Of a stretch of 64,000 nt of DNA, positions 48,320 to 58,702 are shown in pieces. A program made the translations under genes and the position numbers. The stretch covers positions 1 to 64,000 of the forward strand of contig NZ_JAMHJQ010000005.1 in assembly GCF_023534745.1 (NCBI RefSeq). Direction: 5' to 3'. The notes beneath the pieces were generated by a model. The model searched no databases, had not been told where the DNA came from, and worked only from the letters and a program-made list of their open reading frames with translations. Every line of letters starts with the position of its first letter. Positions within the stretch are counted from its first letter, which is position 1. This DNA comes from Streptomyces sp. 35G-GA-8. Its GTDB lineage: Bacteria > Actinomycetota > Actinomycetes > Streptomycetales > Streptomycetaceae.

Positions 48320-49747
48320 GTGAAGCACGACCTCGTGGTGTTTGTACCGGGGATCCTCGGCAGTCGGCTGACCAGGGACGGCAGGGACGTCTGGAACCAG
48401 TCCAGGCAGGCTCTGTTCCAGCTCCGGCGGCCGGGACGGGCCATGGCGGGTATGGCCCTGCCGCCGGACATCGGCGACGACCGTCCCGACGAGGAGCACC
48501 GGCTGGTGGCGGAGGGACTGCTGAAGTCCCCGGACGCCATGCCCGGGCTGCTCTCCTGTCTGGGGTACCCGGATGTCAGGGCCGCGCTCGGCGCTATGGC
48601 CGAGGGACAGTACGTGCCCTTCGCATACGACTGGCGGCTCTCCAACCGGCTGGCCGCCCAGGATCTGAAGGCACGTGTCGAGCGCGAGCTCGCCCGGTGG
48701 CGCGAGCAGGCCGGCCACCACTACCCGGGCCACCCCGACGAACCGAAGGTCATTCTGATCTGTCACTCGATGGGGGGTCTGATCGGCCGCTACTACCTGG
48801 AGTGCCTGGGCGGCCGGGAGACTGCCCGCACCCTGGTCACGCTGGGCACGCCGCACCGCGGCGCCGCCAAGGCCGTCCGGTTCCTGACCGGCAACGGCGT
48901 GGGACCGCTGCCCGGTGACGGCGGACTGCGCCGGCTGGGACTCGGCGCGACCGGCCGTGTCGTCAACGAAACGCTGCGCGAACTCGCCCTGACCCTGCCC
49001 TCCGTGGCCCAGCTGCTGCCCGTGTACGACGCGGTCCGTATTCCGGGCAAGAGCCGGCGGCGCCACCTCAACGACTCCCGTCACCCGGTGCCGGACCTGC
49101 CCACGGCCCTGGTCAAGGACGCTTTCGCCTTCCACGACGAGTTCCGGGACGCCCGCGAGGCCAATCGCCGCGGCGACGCGGGCGGCCGACTGCCCTACCG
49201 CGTGCACTGCCTCGGGGGAATGGCACACCCGACGGTGCACGGAGTCGAACTGTCGCCCGACGGCTTGCGGTTCACCACGGATCTGGACGCCGGCCGTCCG
49301 TGGTCCGGTGACGGGACGGTGCCGCAGGAATCCGCCTTCGCCGGCTGGGCGCTCGACTACAAGGAGGACGGGATCTGGAACGGCTACCGGCACGCCGACA
49401 TGGCCGGCGGTGGTGCTGTGGGCCACCAGCTCGCCGTCATCAGGGAGGGCCTGCCGGCCGGCGACATGCTCGCGGCCGACGAGGAGTTCGGCCTTGAGGT
49501 CCCCGAGTGCGCGGCGGCCGGCGAGCCGTTCGAGGTGCGGGCCGTGGGATCGGGTCTCGCTGACCGGAATCTGCGGGCGGTGCTGCGCCGGGACGATGTT
49601 CCGTACGGCGATCCTGTCGCCTTCGTCCCCGACGGTGAGGCTTTCCGCGCGGAGCTGGAGGGCGGTCCGGGGACCTGGGTACTGGAAGTGGTCTCCGAGC
49701 GCCCGCGCACGGTGTGCCGGGAGGTGGTCACGCTCATGGCGGCGTGA
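48320..49747 (+). CDS. LCAT-like lipase/acyltransferase (alpha/beta hydrolase)
   Basis: 475 residues from GTG 48320, 30 bp after the STAND gene and probably co-transcribed with it. The N-terminal VVFVPGILGSRLTRDG is the lid/oxyanion segment of the LCAT family. The nucleophile elbow is CHSMGGLIGRYY (Ser150), the acid is in SGDGTVPQES (Asp331), and His is near YRHADM or GHQLAV. There is no signal peptide, so it acts inside the cell. A cytoplasmic lipase beside a caspase/STAND protein would suit membrane attack as an effector arm, as phospholipases do in other defence systems. The C-terminal ~110 residues look like a beta domain of unknown role. Confidence 0.88.
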   Translation: MKHDLVVFVPGILGSRLTRDGRDVWNQSRQALFQLRRPGRAMAGMALPPDIGDDRPDEEHRLVAEGLLKSPDAMPGLLSCLGYPDVRAALGAMAEGQYVPFAYDWRLSNRLAAQDLKARVERELARWREQAGHHYPGHPDEPKVILICHSMGGLIGRYYLECLGGRETARTLVTLGTPHRGAAKAVRFLTGNGVGPLPGDGGLRRLGLGATGRVVNETLRELALTLPSVAQLLPVYDAVRIPGKSRRRHLNDSRHPVPDLPTALVKDAFAFHDEFRDAREANRRGDAGGRLPYRVHCLGGMAHPTVHGVELSPDGLRFTTDLDAGRPWSGDGTVPQESAFAGWALDYKEDGIWNGYRHADMAGGGAVGHQLAVIREGLPAGDMLAADEEFGLEVPECAAAGEPFEVRAVGSGLADRNLRAVLRRDDVPYGDPVAFVPDGEAFRAELEGGPGTWVLEVVSERPRTVCREVVTLMAA

Positions 49748-49809
49748 GGATCGTCCAGGGCAGGGTGCCCCGCTGGTGGGAGGGACACCTGCCACCCGGA
49801 GTCGGTCGA

Positions 49810-52139
<2,330 letters not shown>

Positions 52140-52140
52140 G

Positions 52141-52172
52141 GACTCCGGAACTCCGGAACTCCGGAACTCCGG
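52141..52172. repeat. Four tandem octamers (ACTCCGG units) after dgdA
   Basis: GACTCCGG followed by three copies of AACTCCGG, starting one base past the dgdA stop. Adjacent copies can form CCGG/CCGG pairings. Function unknown; it lies in the convergent gap. Confidence 0.85.
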
Positions 52173-52179
52173 CGCGACG

Positions 52180-52196
52180 CCACCGCGATGCGGTGG
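52180..52196. terminator. Hairpin between the convergent dgdA and RidA genes
   Basis: Seven-base arms CCACCGC and GCGGTGG around GAT. No U-run. Its place between two converging stops makes a bidirectional terminator plausible. Confidence 0.5.
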
Positions 52197-52227
52197 TGTG
52201 GCGTGGCGTGGTGTGCCGGTGTGCCGG

Positions 52228-52650
52228 TCAGCCGTCGCGTCGGATGATGGCGGTGACGCGGATCTCGACGCGCATCGTCGGGGCACCGAGGGCCGGCACA
52301 CCGGTCTCGGTCCAGATGGGCGCGCGGTCGCCCATGCGCTCGCGGAACTGTTCCACCATGACGCGGTTGTGGACCTCTCCGATGAAGTCGGGGGCGTCGG
52401 GGATGTGGTAGGAGTTCACGGCGATGACGTCACGCCACGTGGCGCCGGCCAGGTTGAGGGTCCGCTCGACATTGGCAAAGGCCTGGACGATCTCATCCTC
52501 AAGGGCCTCAGGGAAGTTCCAGTCATCGTCCCACCCCCCTTGGCCGGACGTCTCGACGCGGTCGCCGATGCGAACCGCCTGGTTGTAGTGCATGTTGGCC
52601 AACTGCGTCTCACCGTATCCAGGTGTGGCGAAGAACTCCGGCTCGCTCAT
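52228..52650 (-). CDS. RidA/YjgF-family protein
   Basis: 140 residues from ATG 52650 with GAGAGGGG upstream. Family landmarks are VRIGDRVETSGQGGWD, NVERTLNLAGATWRDVIAVN and the C-terminal APTMRVEIRVTAI, which contains the Arg that binds the substrate carboxylate in imine deaminases. RidA proteins hydrolyse reactive enamine/imine intermediates; some members have other substrates. It is divergent from a MarR gene, with two matching palindromes in between, and so is the likely target of that regulator. Confidence 0.92.
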   Translation of the reverse strand: MSEPEFFATPGYGETQLANMHYNQAVRIGDRVETSGQGGWDDDWNFPEALEDEIVQAFANVERTLNLAGATWRDVIAVNSYHIPDAPDFIGEVHNRVMVEQFRERMGDRAPIWTETGVPALGAPTMRVEIRVTAIIRRDG

Positions 52651-52669
52651 GGCACCCCTCTCAATCTTG

Positions 52670-52685
52670 ACTTCAAGCGTGAAGT
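52670..52685. promoter_or_regulatory. MarR-type operator 1 (ACTTCA-N4-TGAAGT)
   Basis: Inverted repeat 20 bases before the RidA start. It shares its half-sites with the perfect palindrome at 52703-52718; centre-to-centre spacing is 33 bp, about three helical turns. Confidence 0.75.
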
Positions 52686-52702
52686 GAAGATACCATGATT
52701 TA

Positions 52703-52718
52703 ACTTCACGCGTGAAGT
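52703..52718. promoter_or_regulatory. MarR-type operator 2 (perfect 16-bp palindrome)
   Basis: ACTTCACGCGTGAAGT, a perfect palindrome 26 bases before the MarR start. Together with operator 1 it should allow the MarR protein to repress both divergent genes. Confidence 0.8.
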
Positions 52719-52743
52719 CACGACCGTTCGATAGGGTGCCGCC

Positions 52744-53262
52744 ATGGCCGAAACCTCGAACCCCGACCCCCCCGAGGACGCCTCCGACAGCGCGCTGTGG
52801 CTGACCGCGGACGAGAAGGAGGCATGGACCGGGCTGGTCTCGCTGGTCCTGCTGCTCCCGGGGAGGCTGGAATCGCCGCTGCACCAGAAGACCGGCCTGA
52901 CCCTCTTCGAGTACCTGGCCCTCAGCCACATCTCGGAGGCCCCGGAGCGCCGGCTGCGGATGAGCGAGCTGGCCTATCTCGCCAACGGCTCCCTCTCGCG
53001 CCTGTCCAACGTCGTCAAACGGTTCGAGCAGCGGGGCTGGGTGGAGCGTTCGCCCGACCCCGACGACGGCCGGTACACCGTCGCCGCCCTCACGGACGCC
53101 GGCTACGACGTGGTGGTCGCCGCCGCGCCCACCCACGTCCGCTCCGTACGGCAGTACGTGCTCGACCCACTCCCCGCCGCCGACCAGCAGGCACTGGTGC
53201 GCATCGCCGCCAAACTGCGTGATCGACCGGGCGAGTCGGCCTCACACTCCACCGGGACTTGA
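52744..53262 (+). CDS. MarR-family transcriptional regulator
   Basis: 172 residues from ATG 52744. The winged helix is at LRMSELAYLANGSLSRLSNV followed by VKRFEQRGWVERSPDPDDGRYTV, the canonical wing of MarR proteins. The N-terminal ~25 residues are an acidic extension. Placement next to two palindromes and divergent from the RidA gene indicates autoregulation plus control of that gene. The inducing ligand is unknown. Confidence 0.93.
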   Translation: MAETSNPDPPEDASDSALWLTADEKEAWTGLVSLVLLLPGRLESPLHQKTGLTLFEYLALSHISEAPERRLRMSELAYLANGSLSRLSNVVKRFEQRGWVERSPDPDDGRYTVAALTDAGYDVVVAAAPTHVRSVRQYVLDPLPAADQQALVRIAAKLRDRPGESASHSTGT

Positions 53263-53283
53263 CGCCCCCCGCGGGTACGCGTG

Positions 53284-55218
53284 TCAGGAGGCCGCGGTGA
53301 GCGCGCCGAGGGCGCTGGCCTGAGTACGCCAGTCCGTCTGGTTCGGACTGCCGCCCGCCCACCGCACGCCGAGGGCGTTGAGCGAGTCACGGTCCGTGGC
53401 CCACAGCGAGTCCGCCTGCCGTTGGATGTAGGAACGGTAGGCGGCGGATCCGGTCGCGTGCTGAAGGTCGTTCAGGAACCGCATGAAGATGCCCTTGAAC
53501 TGCTTCTGGTTGTCGTCACAGGCCGCCTGACCGACATCGCAGGACTCGGTGAGCACCCCGTTCGTGGTCAGTCGCGGGCTGGACATCGCCGCATCGGCCA
53601 AAGTACGGGCGGCAGCGAGCAGCGAACTGTCGCCGGTCACCTTCGACGCCTCCAGCAGGCCGCCGATGGCGAGCCCCTGGTTGTAACTCCACACCGTGTC
53701 ACCGTTGTTGCGGCAGGCGGAGTTCAGCCCGTCGTTCACCAGCCCCGAGGAGTTGATCAGCCCGCTGGAGCGGAACCACGCCGCGGCCGTCGTCGCCCGC
53801 TGCCCCCACACGGTGTCGCCGCTGATGCGCTGGTGCAGTGACGCGGTCAGCCACAGGTACTGCCCGTTGGTCACAGCGTTCTTGTACGTTCGCTCGCGGT
53901 CCCACCACACTCCGCCGCCGCAGGTGCTGGTGTCCCAGTACTGGTGCACGTAACTGGTGATGGTCACGGCCTCGTTCAGGTAACGGGAATCGTGGGTGTA
54001 GTCGTACGCGGCCAGCCAGGCCATCCCCCACCAGGCGGCGTCGTCGATCGCCCGGCTGATGAAGTGGCCCTCGATCGGGTCCGTGCCCCGCGCGCCGGCG
54101 GGGAACGTTCCCTTGTTCTGGTCGAAGGTGCGCGCGATGACCCAGTCGTAGTCATGCGTTCCGGTGCGCCGGGCGAAGTCGATCAGGGAGGTGAGGGTGG
54201 CGGCGGAGTTCCACCAACTGCTCTTCCACCAGCCCTCGTACGGGTTGTAGGACGACATCAGTGCGTCCGCCGCCGCGCGGGGCCTGGACGGCACCGGCCT
54301 CACCCACGCGGTGCAACTGCCCTCCTGGTGACTGGCCTCCCGGCCGCAGGCGCGCACCGCGCCGCCGTAGAGGAGACCTCGGGGGTCGCGGGTGGCGAAC
54401 ATCGTGGTGTGGGTCGCGGTCGCTCCGGCCGGCACGCCGGTGCGGCCGAGCGAGGACCCGTCCGGCCAGCCGCTCCCGCCGTTCCAGGAGCGGTCCAGCC
54501 ATATCTCGTCGCCGGGGCCGCCGCCTTCGATGCTGCCCCAGGCCATGGAGTTCTTCTGGTCGACATGCAGCCGGATGGTGCGGCCATACAGAGAAGTGGG
54601 GGGTACGGGCTGGTCGTCGCCCGCGGCCTGCCCCGTGTCGACGCCGTCGCACAGGGTGTCGCACACGCTCTTGTAGGCCCAGTTCGTGCAGGCGACGGCG
54701 TTGGCGTCGCCACAGGCGCGCACCAGGCCCCGCCGGTTGCTCACGGGGTCGGTGATGTTGTACATCAGTGTTCTGGTACCGGTCCACGTACTCGGGATAC
54801 TCGCCTTGCCCAGAAGCGGTTCCCAGGTCGCACCGCCGTCCCAGGAACGGTCCAGCCAGACCGAGTCACCCGTGGTCCCGCCGTCGATGCTCGCCCACGC
54901 CATGTCGTCCACGTCCGACACATGCAGCTCCAGCCGGCGGCCGTTGAGGTCCTTGTCCGGCACGGGGAAGCTCTCCTGCCGGGCGAGCGAGGGATCCCGT
55001 GTGTCGCAGAACAGGGCACACACCGCGGCGGAATCGGCGGAAGGGGTGGAGGCAGAGGAAGCGGTGGAAGCGGTGGCGGTCGCCGATACCGGGACCAGTA
55101 CCGTGGCGGCGACGACGGTCGCCAGGAGGAACCTGACCAGGTGTACTCCCACAGCCGCGCCCGGCAGGGAGCGCCGCGATCGGCGACCGACAACGTTGTC
55201 TGCTGGCATGTCCGGCAT
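53284..55218 (-). CDS. Secreted GH76-family glycoside hydrolase (alpha-1,6-mannanase type) with duplicated N-terminal domain
   Basis: About 644 residues from ATG 55218 with GAGG upstream. A signal peptide (VRFLLATVVAATVLVPVSATATAS) spans about residues 28-51. Two related segments of about 100 residues follow, each with GRRLELHV/GRTIRLHV, MAWASIDGG/MAWGSIEGG, WLDRSWDGG/WLDRSWNGG and RACG, a Cys-containing tandem duplication of unknown role. The C-terminal half is an (alpha/alpha)6 hydrolase with the acidic pair in RAIDDAAWWGMAW and conserved WWDRERTYKNAVTNGQYLW. GH76 enzymes cut alpha-1,6-mannan of fungal cell walls. It is 20 bp from the converging MarR gene and follows a terminator. Confidence 0.9.
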   Translation of the reverse strand: MPDMPADNVVGRRSRRSLPGAAVGVHLVRFLLATVVAATVLVPVSATATASTASSASTPSADSAAVCALFCDTRDPSLARQESFPVPDKDLNGRRLELHVSDVDDMAWASIDGGTTGDSVWLDRSWDGGATWEPLLGKASIPSTWTGTRTLMYNITDPVSNRRGLVRACGDANAVACTNWAYKSVCDTLCDGVDTGQAAGDDQPVPPTSLYGRTIRLHVDQKNSMAWGSIEGGGPGDEIWLDRSWNGGSGWPDGSSLGRTGVPAGATATHTTMFATRDPRGLLYGGAVRACGREASHQEGSCTAWVRPVPSRPRAAADALMSSYNPYEGWWKSSWWNSAATLTSLIDFARRTGTHDYDWVIARTFDQNKGTFPAGARGTDPIEGHFISRAIDDAAWWGMAWLAAYDYTHDSRYLNEAVTITSYVHQYWDTSTCGGGVWWDRERTYKNAVTNGQYLWLTASLHQRISGDTVWGQRATTAAAWFRSSGLINSSGLVNDGLNSACRNNGDTVWSYNQGLAIGGLLEASKVTGDSSLLAAARTLADAAMSSPRLTTNGVLTESCDVGQAACDDNQKQFKGIFMRFLNDLQHATGSAAYRSYIQRQADSLWATDRDSLNALGVRWAGGSPNQTDWRTQASALGALTAAS

Positions 55219-55417
55219 CGAAGTCGCCTCACTCTCGTGGCAGGGATCCCGATGAGCGTGCGTGCGCATCGATCACACGACGGCGTCGCGAGTCGACCGG
55301 GGCCCTGGGCTGATTCGTACCTATTCGAGGAAGTGAAGCGCCTTGACAGGTCACTGTCAATCAGTTGGGCGTCCTTTTTCGCCTGACACATACCTGCGTT
55401 GTCGCGCCAACGGACAA

Positions 55418-55445
55418 GGCCCTCTCCCGAGTCCGGGAGAGGGCC
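55418..55445 (-). terminator. Strong hairpin downstream of the GH5 gene
   Basis: Twelve-base perfect arms GGCCCTCTCCCG and complement around a 4-base loop, 44 bases after the GH5 stop. It insulates the GH76 gene from GH5 transcription. Confidence 0.8.
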
Positions 55446-55488
55446 CCTTGAGCAGCCGCCCGGGAGGGCCCCGGACGGACTCGGTCGC

Positions 55489-56565
55489 TTAGAAGCCGCC
55501 GCTGCGGATCCGGTCGCGAATCCAGATGCCGGCCTCCTTGAGGACCGAGGTGCCGGCCCACTGGCCGCGTGCGCAGGTGCCGGTCTTGAAGACGGCGCCG
55601 GATCGGTTGTCGTCCGAGTAGTTCCAGTTGGTCCAGCTGATCTTCTTCTGAGCCATCAGATCGATGTAACGCTGCGACTGGGTGAAGTCGTTGGCGCCCT
55701 CACCCGCGTAGTTCTGGGTGCCGAACTCCGTGACGAACATGGGGATGCGGTCCGCGGCCCGGGAGAGCGTGTTCAGGTACTCCGTTTTGTGGGACGCGGC
55801 GTAGAAGTGGAACGTGTACATGATGTTGCTCGCGTTCACCGGGTTGTTGACGACCTCGGTCTCGTTGGCGCCGTCGGAGACGCCGAGCGAGGACCAGGCG
55901 CGGGTGCCGACGAGGACGACGCCGTCGGGGTCCTGGGCCCGGACCACCGGGATGATGGTCTCGGCGTAGCTCTTGATCTGCGGCCAGGAGACGCCGTTCG
56001 GCTCGTTGGCGATCTCCCACAGGACGTTGACCTTGTCCTTGTGGCGGCGCGCCATCTCGGTGAAGAAGGTGCGGGCCCGGGCGGTGTTGGCGTTGGGGTC
56101 GCCCGGGGTGAGCTGGTGCCAGTCGACGATCACATACAGACCACGCGCGGTGGCCTGGTCGACGATCCGGCTCGCGAGGTCGGTGAACTTGGCCGGGTCG
56201 GTCTCGTAGCCGCCCTCCTGTACATAGGTGGACACGCGGAGGATGTCGCCGTTCCAGTCGTTGGCGAGGGCGTCCAGCGATCCGTCGGTCACGCACTGCG
56301 CGTACCACTGGGTGCCGTGGGTGCTCATCCCGCGCAGTTGGATCGGGACGCCGGAGGCGTTACAAAGCTTGGTGCCGCAGACGCGGACCTTGCCGTTGAT
56401 GCTGACAGGGGTGTCGGCCGCGCGGGCGGCCGGGGTAATGCGGTCCTGACCGACGGCCGGGGCGGAGGCACCGGCCTGGGCGGTGACACCGAGGCCGAGG
56501 AACAGGGCTATGGCCAGGGTGAGGATCGCGGTGGGACGCAGTCTCTTGAGGAGCGTTGAGGGCAT
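55489..56565 (-). CDS. Secreted GH5-family endoglycanase (cellulase/mannanase type)
   Basis: 358 residues from ATG 56565 with GAAGGG upstream. A signal peptide ends near residue 33 (LTLAIALFLGLGVTAQAGA). The (beta/alpha)8 barrel has LRGMSTHGTQWY, acid/base Glu188 in WEIANEPNG and nucleophile Glu280 in PMFVTEFGT, as in single-domain GH5 endoglucanases. No carbohydrate-binding module is attached. It degrades beta-1,4-glucans or related polysaccharides outside the cell. Two 32-bp direct repeats upstream may bind its regulator. Confidence 0.93.
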   Translation of the reverse strand: MPSTLLKRLRPTAILTLAIALFLGLGVTAQAGASAPAVGQDRITPAARAADTPVSINGKVRVCGTKLCNASGVPIQLRGMSTHGTQWYAQCVTDGSLDALANDWNGDILRVSTYVQEGGYETDPAKFTDLASRIVDQATARGLYVIVDWHQLTPGDPNANTARARTFFTEMARRHKDKVNVLWEIANEPNGVSWPQIKSYAETIIPVVRAQDPDGVVLVGTRAWSSLGVSDGANETEVVNNPVNASNIMYTFHFYAASHKTEYLNTLSRAADRIPMFVTEFGTQNYAGEGANDFTQSQRYIDLMAQKKISWTNWNYSDDNRSGAVFKTGTCARGQWAGTSVLKEAGIWIRDRIRSGGF

Positions 56566-56648
56566 GGCTGACCCTTCATGAGGCGGACATGACAATCCGG
56601 GCGGGGGGTCCATGGACGTGGTGCGCTCCACGGGGGGTGGTTATTGAA

Positions 56649-56714
56649 AGTTAGGTTTGTTTCCAGTTGGCCGTCAAGGGCTAGTTAGGTTTATTTCCAA
56701 TTAGCCGTCGGGGG
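56649..56714. repeat. Two 32-bp direct repeats upstream of the GH5 gene
   Basis: Copies at 56649-56680 and 56683-56714 share AGTTAGGTTT, TTTCCA and GCCGTC with about five mismatches, spaced 34 bp start to start. They lie about 85 bp before the GH5 ATG and are AT-rich relative to the surroundings. Probably regulator sites; they do not match the cellobiose-responsive CebR palindrome. Confidence 0.7.
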
Positions 56715-56963
56715 CCGGGAAGAGCCCTGGGTGCGCGGTGGCGTCCGGGGTGTACTTCCGCTCCGGCCGCCACCGTTGCCGCCGCCACAACCCGCGCACA
56801 GGACCCGACCTGCGACGATCCCCTTCACCTCCTGTCGGCACCGTCGGCCGCGCAGCCCTCCGCATCGCGGATCAGGGGAGGGAGCGCCGGATTCCTGGGC
56901 CACTCCGGGGCCCCGTTTCACGGACTGAGAGGATGACGCGGACACCGCAACAGAGGAAAGGGG

Positions 56964-57167
56964 ATGCGCATGACCGTGCTCATCTTGTCCGGCGTTCTCG
57001 TGCTCGCCCTCGGAGGGTGCGTCTGCGTCGTGTGGGCGGCACGGGGTGGCCCGCGCTGGGTACGCGCGGTGTCCGCCGCGACCCTGGCGGCGGGGGAGTC
57101 GGTGCGCCGGGCGAGCCGTACGAGCCGGAGCCGGAACTCGAACCAACTCGGCGATTCGGACGGCTAG
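56964..57167 (+). CDS. Small single-pass membrane protein, unknown
   Basis: 67 residues from ATG 56964 (GAGG seven bases upstream; ATG 56970 is also possible). One hydrophobic N-terminal segment (VLILSGVLVLALGGCVCVVW) is followed by a basic, Ser/Arg-rich tail. A Cys sits in a lipobox-like LALGGC, but without a following small-residue pattern typical of lipoproteins. I cannot assign a function. Confidence 0.55.
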   Translation: MRMTVLILSGVLVLALGGCVCVVWAARGGPRWVRAVSAATLAAGESVRRASRTSRSRNSNQLGDSDG

Positions 57168-57278
57168 TGCTCTGACCGCACAGGTTCGCCGGGTGGGCGG
57201 CGTCGGTGCTCGGACCGGCTGGGCTCGGTGTGGGAACAATTTGAGCGGTCGCGGAGCCGATCAAACTAGGCTCCCAGC

Positions 57279-57911
57279 ATGTCTGGTCCGACGTTGGTGA
57301 TCGAGTTGGCGGAGCCGCTCTTCCCGGCTGCGCTGCGGGAGTTCCGCGCGTTGATGGTGGGGCTCTCCTCCCACTTCGCTGAGATGCGGCCCGGGTTCTT
57401 CGACGTCAACGTGCCCGCAGAACGACTGGGCGTCGAGGACAGGCGAGAGGAGGACTGGCGAAAGCCGTTCCCGCTTCCACTCCTCGGCAGCCACTCCACG
57501 GACGAGGAGCTCACGGCCCTGGTGGGATTCAATCCGCAGCGCGAGGAATGGCGTCGGCCCTTCCTGGTCTACTTGATGGGGCCGGGTGTCGGCGATGAGA
57601 GCCTCTTCGAGGCTGAGCACGCGGACGAGCCCGAGGTGGAGGCCATCCTCGGCTTCAGGCCGACCCATGCCGTCAATGTCAGCGCCGGCTGCAATGGCGA
57701 GATCGACCACGTGGCCACGGCCCTGCTGACCGCCGCTGTCATGGACGTCATCGGGGGCGTGGCCAAAGCCGAGCTGCTGGACGGACAGGCATCGGTCATT
57801 GCTGGCCTTCCGGGGGTGTTGGGGATCGCGGACGACGACTGGATGGCGCTGGGAACGGCGGAGTTCCTGCGGGCCTGGGTTGGGCACCCCGCCTTCCGGC
57901 TGGTCAAGTAG
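57279..57911 (+). CDS. Hypothetical protein
   Basis: 210 residues from ATG 57279. Acidic, soluble, no signal peptide or membrane segment. Two internally similar stretches (EEDWRKPFPLPLLGSHSTDEELTAL and the region ending REEWRRPFLVYLMG) hint at a repeated unit, and the C-terminus contains WMALGTAEFLRAWVGHPAF. The codon bias looks genuine. I do not recognise the family. Its 3' end abuts the decayed transposase. Location in a run of small soluble proteins including a SMI1/KNR4-like gene would suit an immunity-type protein, but that is speculation. Confidence 0.7.
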   Translation: MSGPTLVIELAEPLFPAALREFRALMVGLSSHFAEMRPGFFDVNVPAERLGVEDRREEDWRKPFPLPLLGSHSTDEELTALVGFNPQREEWRRPFLVYLMGPGVGDESLFEAEHADEPEVEAILGFRPTHAVNVSAGCNGEIDHVATALLTAAVMDVIGGVAKAELLDGQASVIAGLPGVLGIADDDWMALGTAEFLRAWVGHPAFRLVK

Positions 57912-57941
57912 CCCAGACAGATCCGCGGCGGAGGCGGTGCT

Positions 57942-58559
57942 GTGACCTGGGGCGTTGGCGTTGCGCCAGCGAAGGTAGGCGTGAAGGGTCCGGGTCTGCG
58001 CGGTGTCGTTGGGGTGGTGGGAGTTGGCGATGGTGAACTGCCGCGGCGGTCCGACGTGCCCTTCGAACGGGTTTGCCCACGAGGCGTAGGCCGGGGTGAA
58101 GCACAGCTCGACCTTGTGTTTCTTCGCTCAGCGACGGATGTCGGCGCCCTTGTGGGCGGACAGATTGTCCAGGATCACGTAGATCGGGGCGCCGTCGGGC
58201 CGGGCAGCGCGGATCGACTTCAGCGCGGCCAGCGTGTTCACGACTCCCTTCTTGCACCGGTTCACGCCCCACAGGCAGTCGTTGCCCACTGAGTAGCATC
58301 CGTGGAAGTACCGGACTCCATGGGTGCGGTGGTACGTGGCCAGCAGCCGACGGGGCGCCGTCGTTCGGCCCAGCCCGAGCCCGCTGTGGGCCGGATCCCC
58401 AGCGGGCCGAACTCGTCGAAGGCGAACACCCGGTCCGGGAAGCGAACTGGTGCTGCCCCGGCGCACGATCTGCTGCGGCTTCTGCCCCTCCTGATCGGTC
58501 AGTCTGCGCACACGAACGGGCTCGGCCACCGCGCCTCCAGCAATCGGATCGGACGTCAC
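57942..58559 (-). pseudogene. Decayed IS630-family transposase
   Basis: Reading leftwards, an N-terminal piece (LTDQEGQKPQQIVRRG) jumps in a different frame to DRVFAFDEFGPLGIRPT, so the central ~100 or more residues are missing. A further frame change precedes RTHGVRYFHGCYSVGN and KSIRAARPDGAPIYVILDNL, the DDE core with catalytic Asp in ILDNLSAHKG. An in-frame TGA interrupts IRR-AKKHKVELCFTP, then SWANPFEGH continues and the gene fades near LRWRNANA. At least one deletion, one frameshift and one nonsense codon make it inactive. No terminal inverted repeats were found. Confidence 0.85.
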
Positions 58560-58702
58560 CGCACATCCAACCGCCACGACCACCGACCCGGCGAACCTAT
58601 GCGGTCACAGCACTGGGCATCGCAAGGCGGAGGATCGGCCGATGCTCGGGCGGTCGGAATATTGTGTGTCGTGCGGGTCGGTGAGCGTGCAGACTCCGCT
58701 CC

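Noticed and set aside
52141-52172. CRISPR-like array
   Set aside because: The units are only eight bases with no spacers; it is a simple tandem repeat.
56649-56714. Iron box because of the TTAGGTT half-sequence
   Set aside because: The copies are direct repeats without the inverted second half-site, and the gene is a glycanase.
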